From Dysgonamonadaceae bacterium (GTDB lineage Bacteria > Bacteroidota > Bacteroidia > Bacteroidales > Dysgonomonadaceae): DNA of 64,000 nucleotides. Below the pieces are notes generated by a model. It did not search any database and was not told the DNA's origin. It saw nothing but the letters and a program-made list of their open reading frames with translations. Where the stretch lies: contig JAIRUA010000006.1 of the NCBI GenBank assembly GCA_031254645.1, positions 1-64,000 on the forward strand. The letters are read 5' to 3'. The translations under genes were made by a program, and so were the position numbers. This document shows, piece after piece, positions 1-10,903 of this stretch. The number at the start of each line of letters is the position of its first letter. Positions within the stretch are counted from its first letter, which is position 1.

Positions 1-3000
1 GGCGCTACTGTTCAGGTAAAAGGTACTACGCAAGGGACGGTTACCGATATGGACGGTAATTTTACGATTTCGGCTCCGGCGGGCGGAACGCTTGTGATAT
101 CGTATGTAGGATATAGAACGCAGGAAGTAGCTGTGAGTGCGAATGTGAGGGTAGTATTAGCATCAGATGATGAGTTGCTTGACGAAGTTATTGTTACTGC
201 TTACGGAACAACAACGCGAAGAGCCTTTACAGGTGCAGCCGGTGTGGTAACATCGCGAGAACTCGAAAGGCTTCAAGTATCAAACCTTTCGAGAGCACTC
301 GAAGGCTCTGTACCAGGTCTGCAAGTAGCTGCTTCCGGTGGACAACCCGGTTCAGGAGGAACAATGCGTATTCGCGGATACGGATCGCTCGCGGGCGGAA
401 ACAATCCTCTTATTGTTCTTGACGGTGCTGTTTTTGATGGCAGTCTTAACTCTATCAATACACAAGATATTGAGTCGATTTCGGTATTAAAAGATGCTGC
501 TTCGGCTGCTCTTTATGGCTCACGTGCTGCAAATGGTGTAATTATTGTAACAACCAGAAGGGGACAAGCCGGCGCTCCAAGAGTAAATGTGGATATACGC
601 CAAGGTATTAACATCAGGGCACAATCACTTTACGAAACACTGTCAGATCCGGGTGAATACTTGAAAACATTCTGGCAAGCCCTCCATAATGCTGCAACGC
701 CAGGGCAAATAGCTGCAGCAGGGAGCGCGGGACAGCATGCATCAAACAATCTTATGTCTACTTTAGGAAGATACAATCCTTTCCTTGGCGTTGCAAACGA
801 TCAGGTAGTAGATGCCAACGGAACCTTAAACAGAGGTACAGGAATGCGTTGGAACGACAACTGGCAAGACGAGTTGTACAGAGTGGGGCATAGAAGTGAA
901 GTAAACTTGTCTGTGAGCAGTGGAACAGACAAATCAACATCATTCTTCTCTGTCGGATTCTTGGATGATAACGGTATTGTGGACAATACAGGCTTTACTA
1001 GATTTTCTGCACGTTTGAATTCAACGTACGATATTACTCAAAACTTCAAAGTGGGTGGTGGATTGGCTTATTCTCGTACAGATCAAAACCAAATTCGTAC
1101 GGCTACAAGCGGTGCGGCGTTCTCAAACACATTTTTCTTTGTGAATAGTATTGCGCCTATCTATCCTGTTTATATGTATGAGTTAGACGGTACCAGAATG
1201 ACCGGTTCTGACGGACGTCCGTTGTTCGATTGGGGTAATGCTCGTATGCCGGGTGTTGCAGGACGTCCATTTGGATCAAACACCAATCCTGTTGCTTCGA
1301 ACAGAGATGATCGCAACCAACGTCTCGAAGACAATATCTCCGGACGTGGTAACATTGAGTATTCTTTTTTAAATGGATTCAGAGTTACATCTAATTTAGG
1401 TTATGATGTAATCAATCAAGCAACGGATGTATTCTTCAATCCTGTGAATGGAGACGCTATGAGTATTAGAGGACGCGTGCAAAAAACAAATCGTCGTATC
1501 GAAACAATGACATTTAACCAGTTGTTGCACTACAACAGAACATTTGGTGGTGTTCACAACTTTTCAGCTTTGGCGGGACATGAATCCTATTCGTACAGGC
1601 TTAAATATCAGTATGTGCAAAAGACGGGATTGCACTTAGACGATGTTGGAGAATTCGACAATGCAACAGTGATGGCAGATATGGATTCTTATACACACGG
1701 AAAAAGCTTAGAGTCTTATTTGGGGCAATTGCTGTATGACTATCAAGGTAAGTATTATTTCTCTGCAAGTTTAAGAAGAGATGGCTCATCGGTATTCCAT
1801 CCCGACAATCGCTGGGGTAACTTTTGGTCTGTTGGTGGATCTTGGAGAATCTCTGAGGAAACGTTTATGGGAGATATACATGTTATCAACAATCTACGTC
1901 TCAGAACAAGCTATGGTACGTCCGGAAATGATGTGATTTTAGACAACACAGGTATGCAGATATTCACGCCTTACGAAGATCATTATTCTTTGGACCCATC
2001 AGGAGGATTGTCTCTAGTTTATAAAGGAAATAGAGATCTTCGCTGGGAGAAAAACAATAACTTTAATGTGGGAATAGATTTAGGTATGTATAGCAATCGT
2101 TTAAGATTTGAATTCGATTATTATATTCGCAACTCTTCGGACTTGTTATACAATAAACCATATCCTACTTCTGCAGGCTTCTCATTCATTCCGGAAAATA
2201 TAGGAAGTATGCGTAACTCGGGTATTGAATTTACTTTATCCGGAGATATTATTAGCACCAGAGATTTTGGATGGACTGCAGCTTTTATGGGCGGACTCAA
2301 CAGAAACAAGATCACGAAGCTACCACAGGCACGTATTATTGCCGGAAACAGAATTCGCCAAGAAGGTGGAACAATACACGATTTCTATATCCCTGAATTT
2401 GCGGGAGTAAATCCAGACAATGGAAATAGTCAGTGGTGGGGTATTAATCCGAATACCGGAGTGAGAGAAGTTACTCAAAGCTATGGTTTAACTTCTAATG
2501 CAAGAATTGTAGCAGGCTCTGCTCTTCCGGACTTTTTAGGTGCTCTCAATATGAACTTTCGCTATAAGCAGTTTGATTTTGCAGTAACTTCAAATTTCCA
2601 AATAGGAGGTTATATATATGATGCGGCTTATGTAGGTATGATGCATGCCGGTGCAACTATGAACAACTGGCACGTAGATATACGTAATGCATGGACAGAA
2701 ACTAATAGAGATACAAATGTTCCCCGCTTAAATAGAACAGATCAAAATGCCAATGCGCAATCGACGAGATTCCTTACAAAAGCAGACTTCTTTAGCTTAA
2801 GAAGCATGACGTTGGGTTATACACTACCAAGACATTTGTTAGCAAATGTAGGCTTATCGAGTATGCGTTTTTATGCAACCGGAGATAATATTGCACTGTT
2901 TTCTCACAGAACAGGTATGGATCCAAGACAAGCATTATCAAGCGGTATTACAGGGAATAACAACATTACCGCAGGTTCAGAATTTGGATACACGCCTATC

Positions 3001-3036
3001 GGCACTTATTCAGTGGGTGTAACATTAGGTTTTTAA
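1..3036 (+). CDS. SusC/RagA-family TonB-linked outer-membrane receptor, 5' end cut by window
   Basis: The reading frame is open from base 1, so the signal peptide and true start lie upstream; about 1,011 residues are visible. SusC proteins form the TonB-dependent barrel of a SusC-SusD pair that imports glycans or peptides across the outer membrane. Visible parts are the end of a carboxypeptidase-regulatory-like domain (GTVTDMDGNFTI near residues 13-24), a plug domain with the SusC signature LKDAASAALYGSRAANGV near residues 163-180, and a long barrel rich in aromatic and Asn/Gly turns that ends in a terminal Phe (TLGF), as expected for an outer-membrane barrel. A susD follows 33 bp downstream and is surely co-transcribed. 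The substrate cannot be read from the sequence; no polysaccharide-degrading enzyme lies nearby. Confidence 0.96.
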   Translation, partial: GATVQVKGTTQGTVTDMDGNFTISAPAGGTLVISYVGYRTQEVAVSANVRVVLASDDELLDEVIVTAYGTTTRRAFTGAAGVVTSRELERLQVSNLSRALEGSVPGLQVAASGGQPGSGGTMRIRGYGSLAGGNNPLIVLDGAVFDGSLNSINTQDIESISVLKDAASAALYGSRAANGVIIVTTRRGQAGAPRVNVDIRQGINIRAQSLYETLSDPGEYLKTFWQALHNAATPGQIAAAGSAGQHASNNLMSTLGRYNPFLGVANDQVVDANGTLNRGTGMRWNDNWQDELYRVGHRSEVNLSVSSGTDKSTSFFSVGFLDDNGIVDNTGFTRFSARLNSTYDITQNFKVGGGLAYSRTDQNQIRTATSGAAFSNTFFFVNSIAPIYPVYMYELDGTRMTGSDGRPLFDWGNARMPGVAGRPFGSNTNPVASNRDDRNQRLEDNISGRGNIEYSFLNGFRVTSNLGYDVINQATDVFFNPVNGDAMSIRGRVQKTNRRIETMTFNQLLHYNRTFGGVHNFSALAGHESYSYRLKYQYVQKTGLHLDDVGEFDNATVMADMDSYTHGKSLESYLGQLLYDYQGKYYFSASLRRDGSSVFHPDNRWGNFWSVGGSWRISEETFMGDIHVINNLRLRTSYGTSGNDVILDNTGMQIFTPYEDHYSLDPSGGLSLVYKGNRDLRWEKNNNFNVGIDLGMYSNRLRFEFDYYIRNSSDLLYNKPYPTSAGFSFIPENIGSMRNSGIEFTLSGDIISTRDFGWTAAFMGGLNRNKITKLPQARIIAGNRIRQEGGTIHDFYIPEFAGVNPDNGNSQWWGINPNTGVREVTQSYGLTSNARIVAGSALPDFLGALNMNFRYKQFDFAVTSNFQIGGYIYDAAYVGMMHAGATMNNWHVDIRNAWTETNRDTNVPRLNRTDQNANAQSTRFLTKADFFSLRSMTLGYTLPRHLLANVGLSSMRFYATGDNIALFSHRTGMDPRQALSSGITGNNNITAGSEFGYTPIGTYSVGVTLGF

Positions 3037-3069
3037 GCAGACAAATCAATCATTAAAAAAGAATTAAAG

Positions 3070-4590
3070 ATGAAAAATAAATTTTATATATCACTCTTGT
3101 TATCAGCAATGCTGGTAGGAGGATTTATATCGTGTAGCGATGATTTTCTCGATGGAGTTCAAACAGATGTTATTAGAGATTCTCAAATACAGCAGGGAGA
3201 CCCCGTCAGAAGTGCTCGAGCCCTATTGGATGGCGCATATAAAAACTTATTTAATCCAACAGCGAACATACTTCGAACGAGTCATGATGACTTTGGCTTA
3301 AGGGCTATTCAACTAGCGACAGATCTCATGGCTGACGACTTTGTGCTTCTTGCACCATCTGCAGGAGGAGGCTGGTGTAGGTTCGATTACGAAAATGATA
3401 ATAGACTATTAAATTATCGTAGGCCAACTAACACTTGGAGGCAACTTTATAATCTTATACTCTCAACCAATGATGCATTGAGAATATTGGAGCGAATTGA
3501 AACCTCCTCAGCGGCGTTAGATAGAGTAGAAGGAGAATTACGCGGAATGCGTGCTTTTAGCTACTTCAAACTGATTAACCTTTATCAACAGCCGTATAAC
3601 GTAAATAAAAATGCACCCGGTGTTCCTATCCGTGACATAGACATTTCAAAGCCTGGACGCAATACGGTATCAGAGGTTTATGATTTGATTCTTTCAGACC
3701 TATTCCTTGCATACGATTTATTGGAAGGAAAAGGTATGTCTTCAGCAGTGGCTTTGTCAGAATATAGTGTTGCAGGTATGTTGGCAAGAGTACTTAGTTT
3801 TGTAAACGATTATCCTAATCAATGGCAAGAAGTAGCAAAATTTGCAGGCATTGCAGCGCAAGGTGCTCCATTAATGAACACACAAGCGCAGTTTAGGAGT
3901 GGCTTAAATTCTATTACAGTTCCTGAAGTGCTTTGGGGCTCTTCTATAAATGCAGAAACGACCACCTTTTTTGCTTCATTTTTCAGTCACTTAGATCCGT
4001 TTGGATCAGGATATGGTGGTGATTTAGGATCATTTAAGGGAGTTACCTCTGTTCTTTATGACAAGATGGATCCGGCAGACTTGAGATTGTCTTGGTTTTC
4101 AGATGGAACTTCGGCTATTTACGATCGTCGTCCGTATTCAACTGCCGGACTTCAGGGTGTTTTGCCTAAATACGCCTCATTAAAGTTCACAGAATTTTCA
4201 AGAAGGAATTTCACTGCGGATTATATTTATATGAGATCAAGTGAGTTTTTCTACGTGCAAGCTGAAGCTTTATTCTTTGCCGGCAATGAGGGAGGCGCTC
4301 GAACAGCTTTAGAAACTGTTATGAAAACACGTATTGAAGGTTATTCTGCAGCTGCTTTATCGGGAACAGCTTTGCTCAATGAAATACGCTTCCACAAACG
4401 AATTGACACTTGGGGGGATGGAGTTCGCCTGTTTGATATGAAATGGAGGGGTGAAGCGATGGATAGAACCGGAACTAACCATGCGGTGGTTGCTATTATG
4501 AAACTTGACCCAAACCCAATGGAATGGATTTTCCAAATTCCACAAGCGGAAATGGATGCGAATGATGCGATAACGGAGAATAATCCGTAA
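3070..4590 (+). CDS. SusD/RagB-family nutrient-binding outer-membrane lipoprotein
   Basis: 506 residues, normal for SusD. It is the surface lipoprotein lid that binds the ligand for the SusC barrel encoded 33 bp upstream. The N-terminus is a lipoprotein signal with lipobox Cys22 (GGFISCSDD). SusD-like TPR helices follow (RVEGELRGMRAFSYFKLINLY near 155-175 is the family's RGE.RFLRA.aYF region), and the C-terminal part has the typical DxxR..WF and FxxhKRIDTWGDGVRLFDMKW pattern, ending in ENNP as many SusD proteins do. Two hairpins, the second a strong terminator, follow the stop codon and close the operon. Confidence 0.95.
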   Translation: MKNKFYISLLLSAMLVGGFISCSDDFLDGVQTDVIRDSQIQQGDPVRSARALLDGAYKNLFNPTANILRTSHDDFGLRAIQLATDLMADDFVLLAPSAGGGWCRFDYENDNRLLNYRRPTNTWRQLYNLILSTNDALRILERIETSSAALDRVEGELRGMRAFSYFKLINLYQQPYNVNKNAPGVPIRDIDISKPGRNTVSEVYDLILSDLFLAYDLLEGKGMSSAVALSEYSVAGMLARVLSFVNDYPNQWQEVAKFAGIAAQGAPLMNTQAQFRSGLNSITVPEVLWGSSINAETTTFFASFFSHLDPFGSGYGGDLGSFKGVTSVLYDKMDPADLRLSWFSDGTSAIYDRRPYSTAGLQGVLPKYASLKFTEFSRRNFTADYIYMRSSEFFYVQAEALFFAGNEGGARTALETVMKTRIEGYSAAALSGTALLNEIRFHKRIDTWGDGVRLFDMKWRGEAMDRTGTNHAVVAIMKLDPNPMEWIFQIPQAEMDANDAITENNP

Positions 4591-4641
4591 GATAGATTTG
4601 ATAGAAATAGAGACAGAATTAGAAATATCTTTTCGAATACT

Positions 4642-4710
4642 TAGAAACTGTTTTGATTGGAATATCCTCTTTTCATAAACTCTATTTTGCTCTTTTCAAA
4701 ACAGTTTCTA
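4642..4710. repeat. Inverted repeat downstream of susD
   Basis: TAGAAACTGTTTTGA (4642-4656) is the exact reverse complement of TCAAAACAGTTTCTA (4696-4710), giving a perfect 15-bp stem with a 39-base loop. No T-tract follows, so it may only be a 3' end stabiliser. The same 15-mer recurs at 32611-32625. Confidence 0.7.
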
Positions 4711-4720
4711 TTATTCGATA

Positions 4721-4756
4721 AACCCCAACAGAGTGAAAGACTTTGTTGGGGTTTTT
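4721..4756 (+). terminator. Rho-independent terminator between susD and uvrA
   Basis: AACCCCAACA (4721-4730) pairs perfectly with TGTTGGGGTT (4744-4753), and the 3' side runs into TTTTT. It ends the SusCD transcript. An upstream in-frame ATG for uvrA at 4733 falls inside this hairpin and precedes the uvrA promoter, so it cannot be the real start. Confidence 0.85.
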
Positions 4757-4775
4757 CTATCATCATTATTTTTCG

Positions 4776-4783
4776 TACCTTTG
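4776..4783 (+). promoter_or_regulatory. -7 box of the uvrA promoter
   Basis: TACCTTTG matches the Bacteroidota -7 consensus TAnnTTTG and lies 22 bp before the uvrA ATG at 4805. Confidence 0.7.
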
Positions 4784-4804
4784 CAAACTTGCATTTATAC
4801 GAAA

Positions 4805-7627
4805 ATGGCAAACAAAAAAGAAACCATCAACGTGTACGGCGCTCGCGTACACAACCTCAAAAATATCGACGTAGAAATTCCACGAGATTCGCTCACGGTG
4901 ATTACCGGATTGAGCGGCAGCGGAAAATCTTCACTTGCTTTCGACACTATTTTTGCCGAAGGACAACGGCGTTATATCGAAACTTTTTCGGCATATGCAC
5001 GTGGTTTTCTCGGAAAAATGGAACGCCCCGATGTGGACAAAATCACAGGGCTGAGTCCGGTAATTTCTATCGAACAAAAAACGACAAACAAAAATCCACG
5101 CTCAACCGTTGGCACGACCACCGAAATTTACGACTTCCTGCGTCTTCTTTATGCTCGCGCGGGAGAGGCATATTCGTATCTTACAGGCGAAAAAATGGTA
5201 AAATATACCGAAGAACAAATCTTAGAACTGATTCTAGAAAAATATATCGGTCGGAAAATTTATATTCTTGCTCCAGTTGTTCGCAATCGAAAAGGACATT
5301 ACAAGGAACTGTTTGAGCAAATCCGCAAAAAAGGTTATTTGAACGTGCGTGTCGATGGCGAAATCCGCGAAATTTTGCCCGAAATGCGTGTCGATAGATA
5401 CAAAAACCACAGCATCGAAATTCTTATCGATAAACTGATTGTATTGAATAAATTTGAAGATAAACTGAAAGCAAGCGTGCGCACGGGAATGAAACAGGGT
5501 GCGGGATTGATAATGATTCAAGACGTTGAGTCGGGCGAAGTACGTCATTACAGCAAACAATTGATGTGCCCCACGACTGGATTGTCATACAGCGAGCCGG
5601 CGCCGCATAATTTTTCGTTTAATTCACCGCAAGGCGCGTGTACGCAATGTAAAGGAATCGGTACGGTTGACCAAATTGATATCGAAAAAGTGATTCCAAA
5701 TCCCGATTTGAGCATTGCTGCAGGTGGTATTGCTCCGCTCGGGAAAGAGAAAAGCAATTTACTTTTTTGGCAAATTATTGCCATTTGCGAAAAATATGGC
5801 GTTACACTGAAAACGCCCATCAAAGATATTCCGCAAGAAGCGATTGACGAAATTATGTATGGCACAAATGAGCGACTGAAAATTAAAAATGAGTCGCTCG
5901 GAAATTCCAACTATATGGTTTCGTACGAGGGCGTTACCAAATATATCGAAATGCAGCAAGACGACGAAGCATCGGCTACGGCGCAAAAATGGGCAGACCA
6001 ATTTATTACCACCTCGAAATGCCCTGAATGTAACGGACAGCGATTGAATCAAGAAGCGTTACATTTCAAAATAAATGAAAAAAATATTGCCGAACTTGCT
6101 GCAATGGATATTCGCACGCTATTCAATTGGCTACAAACGTTCAATAGCCACGTGTCGGAAAAACAAAAGTTGATTGCTGAAGAAATCAAAAAGGAAATTC
6201 TTTCACGTCTGCAATTTTTGTTGGATGTTGGGTTGGGATATTTATCGCTATCGCGTTCGTCGGCATCACTGTCGGGTGGCGAAAGTCAGCGTATTCGGTT
6301 GGCAACGCAAATTGGGTCTCAGTTGGTCAATGTGTTGTATATTTTGGATGAACCTAGCATTGGGTTGCATCAGCGCGATAATCGACGATTAATTGATTCG
6401 CTGAAAAAACTACGTGACACGGGCAACTCCGTTGTGGTGGTTGAGCACGACAAAGATATGATGCTCGCTTCGGATTACATCGTGGATATGGGACCGTTTG
6501 CCGGACGAAAAGGCGGCGAAGTGGTTTTCGAGGGGACGCCCAACGAAATGCTGACAAAACACACACTTACCGCAAACTATTTAAACGGAAAAGTAGAAAT
6601 CGAAATGCCCGAAAAACGTAGAAAAGGCAATGGTTTTGAATTGATAATCGAAGGCGCAACAGGCAACAATCTAAAAAACGTTACTGCTAAATTTCCGCTT
6701 GGAATGTTCATTTGCGTAACAGGTGTTTCGGGTAGCGGAAAATCAACGTTGATAAACGAAACGCTGCAACCCATTCTCAGTCAGAGGTTTTATCGTTCGC
6801 TAAAAGATCCAATGCCTTACAAAAGTGTGAAAGGGGTTGAGCATATCGACAAAATTGTGAGTGTAGACCAGTCGCCTATCGGACGTACACCGCGCTCAAA
6901 TCCTGCCACTTACACAGGCGTTTTTACCGATATTCGCAACCTGTTTGCCGGAATGCCCGAAGCGAAAATCAGAGGCTACAAACCGGGGCGATTTTCGTTT
7001 AACGTGAAAGGTGGACGATGCGAAACGTGTGGTGGAAATGGGTATAAAACAATAGAAATGAATTTCTTGCCCGATGTAATGGTGCCGTGCGAAGTATGCC
7101 ATGGTAAACGATACAATCGGGAAACACTTGAAGTGCGTTTCAAAGGAAAATCAATTGCTGATGTGTTGGATATGACGATTAATATGGCAGTAGAATTTTT
7201 TGAAAATGTGCCCGCTATTTTGCACAAAATAAAAGTATTGCAAGAAGTTGGCTTAGGCTATATCCGTTTGGGACAATCATCAACCACGTTATCGGGCGGC
7301 GAAAGTCAACGTGTGAAACTCGCTACCGAACTTGCCCGAATCGCCACAGGAAGCACACTTTACGTATTAGACGAGCCTACAACAGGATTGCATTTTGAAG
7401 ATATTCGTGTGTTACTCGGTGTATTAAATAAGTTGGTGGATAAAGGAAATACGGTTATCGTTATCGAACACAATCTCGACATCATCAAATGTGCCGACTA
7501 TGTGATCGATTTAGGTCCCGAAGGCGGTATCGGTGGAGGAAATATTCTCGTATCAGGCACGCCGGAAAAAATTGTCAATTGCAAAGAAAGTTATACAGCA
7601 AAATACTTGAAAGAAGAAATAAATTGA
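4805..7627 (+). CDS. uvrA: UvrABC excision nuclease subunit A
   Basis: 940 residues. UvrA is the DNA-damage sensor of nucleotide excision repair; it dimerises, loads UvrB on lesions and hydrolyses ATP. Both ABC ATPase halves are seen: Walker [10 protein letters not shown] near residue 35 and GVSGSGKST near 640, and ABC signatures [12 protein letters not shown] near 490 and [12 protein letters not shown] near 830. The C-terminal zinc finger is intact (CETCGGNG ... [10 protein letters not shown]). The first zinc finger reads CPTTG then CTQC, so one usual Cys is replaced by Thr, a variant also known in other lineages. The start at 4805 ([20 protein letters not shown]) is chosen because the longer frame begins inside the upstream terminator. 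It appears to be a single-gene transcript. Confidence 0.98.
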   Translation: MANKKETINVYGARVHNLKNIDVEIPRDSLTVITGLSGSGKSSLAFDTIFAEGQRRYIETFSAYARGFLGKMERPDVDKITGLSPVISIEQKTTNKNPRSTVGTTTEIYDFLRLLYARAGEAYSYLTGEKMVKYTEEQILELILEKYIGRKIYILAPVVRNRKGHYKELFEQIRKKGYLNVRVDGEIREILPEMRVDRYKNHSIEILIDKLIVLNKFEDKLKASVRTGMKQGAGLIMIQDVESGEVRHYSKQLMCPTTGLSYSEPAPHNFSFNSPQGACTQCKGIGTVDQIDIEKVIPNPDLSIAAGGIAPLGKEKSNLLFWQIIAICEKYGVTLKTPIKDIPQEAIDEIMYGTNERLKIKNESLGNSNYMVSYEGVTKYIEMQQDDEASATAQKWADQFITTSKCPECNGQRLNQEALHFKINEKNIAELAAMDIRTLFNWLQTFNSHVSEKQKLIAEEIKKEILSRLQFLLDVGLGYLSLSRSSASLSGGESQRIRLATQIGSQLVNVLYILDEPSIGLHQRDNRRLIDSLKKLRDTGNSVVVVEHDKDMMLASDYIVDMGPFAGRKGGEVVFEGTPNEMLTKHTLTANYLNGKVEIEMPEKRRKGNGFELIIEGATGNNLKNVTAKFPLGMFICVTGVSGSGKSTLINETLQPILSQRFYRSLKDPMPYKSVKGVEHIDKIVSVDQSPIGRTPRSNPATYTGVFTDIRNLFAGMPEAKIRGYKPGRFSFNVKGGRCETCGGNGYKTIEMNFLPDVMVPCEVCHGKRYNRETLEVRFKGKSIADVLDMTINMAVEFFENVPAILHKIKVLQEVGLGYIRLGQSSTTLSGGESQRVKLATELARIATGSTLYVLDEPTTGLHFEDIRVLLGVLNKLVDKGNTVIVIEHNLDIIKCADYVIDLGPEGGIGGGNILVSGTPEKIVNCKESYTAKYLKEEIN

Positions 7628-7698
7628 ATGTTTTCAAATTAAAAACATTGATTGTCAGCATGTTACGTTTTGTTTCGAAAATAACATAGTTAAATAAT

Positions 7699-7736
7699 AT
7701 TAAACGTTGAACTTTTATCAAACTTCAACGTTTAAT
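7699..7736. terminator. Hairpin downstream of uvrA
   Basis: ATTAAACGTTGAA (7699-7711) and TTCAACGTTTAAT (7724-7736) form a perfect 13-bp stem with a 12-base loop, 72 bp after the uvrA stop. It is AT-rich with no clear T-tract, so it is a candidate weak terminator or 3' stabiliser. Confidence 0.5.
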
Positions 7737-7868
7737 AAATAAGAAGACAGAGATAATAGATTAATAATACAGTAAATCGACTCCGGCGACTGTAACGGAT
7801 CGATGTTTTCAATTTACAGTCAACTCGATAGTGTAGTTTGTTTCATGAAGATTGTGTTAACAAGGGTA

Positions 7869-7903
7869 GCCTCCAAAGTGATTTGGGGGCTATTCGCTTT
7901 TTT
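7869..7903 (+). terminator. Terminator-like hairpin with T-tract
   Basis: AGCCTCCAAA pairs with TTTGGGGGCT across a five-base loop, with one G-T pair, and is followed after ATTCGC by a run of T. The orientation fits stopping plus-strand transcription (from uvrA) before the convergent lyase gene. The rest of the 366-bp gap 7628-7993 holds the two palindromes listed separately and nothing else I recognise. Confidence 0.6.
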
Positions 7904-7908
7904 GTCTG

Positions 7909-7989
7909 AACTGTGATTTTGAATGATTTTTGTGATTAAGATGATATACGCAATCACCCTAATCACAAAAATCATTCAAAATCACAGTT
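7909..7989. repeat. Perfect 30-bp intergenic palindrome at the 3' end of the lyase gene
   Basis: Bases 7909-7938 are the exact reverse complement of 7960-7989 (arms begin AACTGTGATTTTGAATG), with a 21-base loop. It abuts the stop codon of the minus-strand lyase gene at 7994, so its transcript would end in a very strong hairpin. It probably protects or terminates the mRNA from both sides. Confidence 0.8.
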
Positions 7990-7993
7990 TAGA

Positions 7994-9418
<1,425 letters not shown>

Positions 9419-9468
9419 TTAAGCAATTTGTCAATAAAAAGCTGCAGCAACATCTGTTTTATATGGTG

Positions 9469-9476
9469 CAAATATA
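9469..9476 (-). promoter_or_regulatory. tpl: -7 box of the tyrosine phenol-lyase promoter
   Basis: On the minus strand this reads TATATTTG, matching TAnnTTTG, about 90 bp upstream of the start codon. A TTG lies 22 bp further upstream as a possible -33 element. The leader between box and ATG shows no obvious attenuator. Confidence 0.55.
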
Positions 9477-9601
9477 CAAATTACTATTGAACTATTTGCA
9501 ATATGCGGCGATTTTATACGAATAAAAAATACTTTAGGACTTTTATGTCGATTCTTTTGGGTGTTTTGTCGATTTTTGTGAGTGCGAATGTTTAAAATCT
9601 T

Positions 9602-9609
9602 TATCTTTG
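9602..9609 (+). promoter_or_regulatory. -7 box upstream of the flavodoxin-like gene
   Basis: TATCTTTG, a perfect TAnnTTTG match. The 343-bp gap 9377-9719 therefore holds two divergent promoters (this one and the one at 9469-9476) plus a leader of about 105 bases. That leader contains three back-to-back tiny reading frames of 11, 9 and 8 codons (9636-9671, 9672-9701, 9701-9727), the last overlapping the gene start. Confidence 0.6.
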
Positions 9610-9719
9610 TACTAAATCATTTATCAAAAACAGATATGAAACGAGCACGTGAATTTTTCACGCCAAAGTAAATGCTTGTTGCGAGTTCCATACGACCATA
9701 ATGAAAAAAATAAAACCGT

Positions 9720-10265
9720 ATGAATAAAACATTAATCGCTTACTATTCAAAATATGGGCATGCAAAACAATATGCCCAATGGTTGGCAGAAGAATTAAAT
9801 GCCGATATTTGCGAAATCAAAAACTTGAATTTCAATAATCTGAAAGATTATTCAACAGTCATCTTCGGCAGCAGCATATATGCCGGACAAAACAAAGCTG
9901 CGGTCTCAATTGTCAAACATTTTGAGCAACTGAAAGACAAAAAAATCGTTTTGTTTACTTGCGGACTCACAGATACAAGTTCCGAAGCAATCATTGCCGA
10001 CAGAAATCAACAACTTGAAACGGTTATTCCGCCCGAAATCAGAGAAAAAATAAAGATTTTCCACTTGCGGGGCGGTATGGATTACGAAAATTTGAATTTT
10101 CTGCACAAAACGATAATGAAAATGTTGTTCAAATCACTATCAAAAAAACCTGCCGAAGAATTGACAGAAAAGGACAAGGATATTTTGACAGCTTACGGAC
10201 AAAAAGTCGATTTTTCGGACAAAGAAATGTTGAAGCCGATTATTGAGTATTGTTTGGGAGGGTAA
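9720..10265 (+). CDS. Flavodoxin-domain protein (HemG/Flavodoxin_5-like)
   Basis: 181 residues. The N-terminus TLIAYYSKYGHAKQYAQWL has the flavodoxin FMN phosphate loop (S-K-Y-G-H-A in place of the usual T-x-T-G-x-T), followed by GSSIYAG near residue 50 and VLFTCGL near 77, which fit the flavodoxin FMN-binding loops. The length and the pattern match the flavodoxin-like protoporphyrinogen oxidase/Flavodoxin_5 group that carries out cytosolic electron transfer; the exact partner is unknown. No heme gene is nearby. It has its own promoter; the downstream gene also has a separate -7 box. Confidence 0.8.
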   Translation: MNKTLIAYYSKYGHAKQYAQWLAEELNADICEIKNLNFNNLKDYSTVIFGSSIYAGQNKAAVSIVKHFEQLKDKKIVLFTCGLTDTSSEAIIADRNQQLETVIPPEIREKIKIFHLRGGMDYENLNFLHKTIMKMLFKSLSKKPAEELTEKDKDILTAYGQKVDFSDKEMLKPIIEYCLGG

Positions 10266-10312
10266 AAATAAACAATGTCGCAATTATCCAATTTTTGAAC
10301 GTCCGGAGGCAG

Positions 10313-10320
10313 TAACTTTG
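10313..10320 (+). promoter_or_regulatory. -7 box upstream of the VOC gene
   Basis: TAACTTTG matches TAnnTTTG and lies 105 bp before the ATG at 10426. No good -33 element is seen at 19-21 bp, so activator dependence is possible. Confidence 0.5.
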
Positions 10321-10425
10321 CACCGAATTATTTCGTTAAGCAATGAGCAGAAGCAAAATTTATTTTGATTATGCCATTGCGAGAAATAATGGAATGAAGT
10401 TCAATTTAATTCAAAAACAAAAAAA

Positions 10426-10779
10426 ATGGAAAAATTAATTGCTTGGGTAGAAATACCAACTGCCGACTTTGAACGTGCAGTGAAATTTTACAATTCGGTG
10501 TTCAAAATGGAATTGCCAATATGCGGCGATGAAAATGAAAAAATGGCTTTTTTCAAAACGGGAGAGGGCGCAATCGTTCACTCACCTTATGCTAAACCGT
10601 CAGAAAATGGCGTGATTGTCAGTTTCAATGTTCCCGATAGCATCGAAGAAACGATTTCTCGAATCGAACAAGGAAACGGTAAAGTTATCATTCCGAAAAC
10701 AAAAATCGAAGCGGAAGGAAAAGGCTATTTTGCGGTGTGTACGGATTCGGAAAATAATAGAATTGGACTTTACGAGTAA
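10426..10779 (+). CDS. VOC-superfamily (glyoxalase/dioxygenase fold) protein
   Basis: 117 residues, a single vicinal-oxygen-chelate module. MEKLIAWVEIPTADFERAVKFYNSVF is the classic start of a betaalphabetabetabeta repeat (beta strand, then the helix with the ..A..FY..vF pattern), and the C-terminal YFAVCTDSENNRIGLYE is the equivalent closing strand ending in a Glu that could be a metal ligand. These proteins detoxify small molecules or bind antibiotics; the substrate is not predictable. It precedes an AraC regulator, and a 36-bp palindrome separates the two. Confidence 0.85.
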   Translation: MEKLIAWVEIPTADFERAVKFYNSVFKMELPICGDENEKMAFFKTGEGAIVHSPYAKPSENGVIVSFNVPDSIEETISRIEQGNGKVIIPKTKIEAEGKGYFAVCTDSENNRIGLYE

Positions 10780-10785
10780 CAGGGA

Positions 10786-10883
10786 ACGCAGATGACGCGG
10801 ATAGCACGGATTTTCGCGGATTTTTATTATGCAAAATGCGAAAAATTATCCGCGAAAATCCGTGCTATCCGCGTCATCTGCGT
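10786..10883. repeat. Intergenic palindrome, family A copy 1 (perfect 36-bp stem)
   Basis: Bases 10786-10821 (starting ACGCAGATGACGCGGATAGC) are the exact reverse complement of 10848-10883; the loop is 26 bases. Copies at 21606-21698 and 23327-23457 share the core GCAGATGA.GC.GAT. The palindrome lies wholly between the VOC gene and the AraC gene, and it creates a spurious reading frame (10836-11027) with the peptide ENPCYPRHL that also appears at copy 3. Confidence 0.85.
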
Positions 10884-10903
10884 GCTAAAAATCAAAATCA
10901 ATT

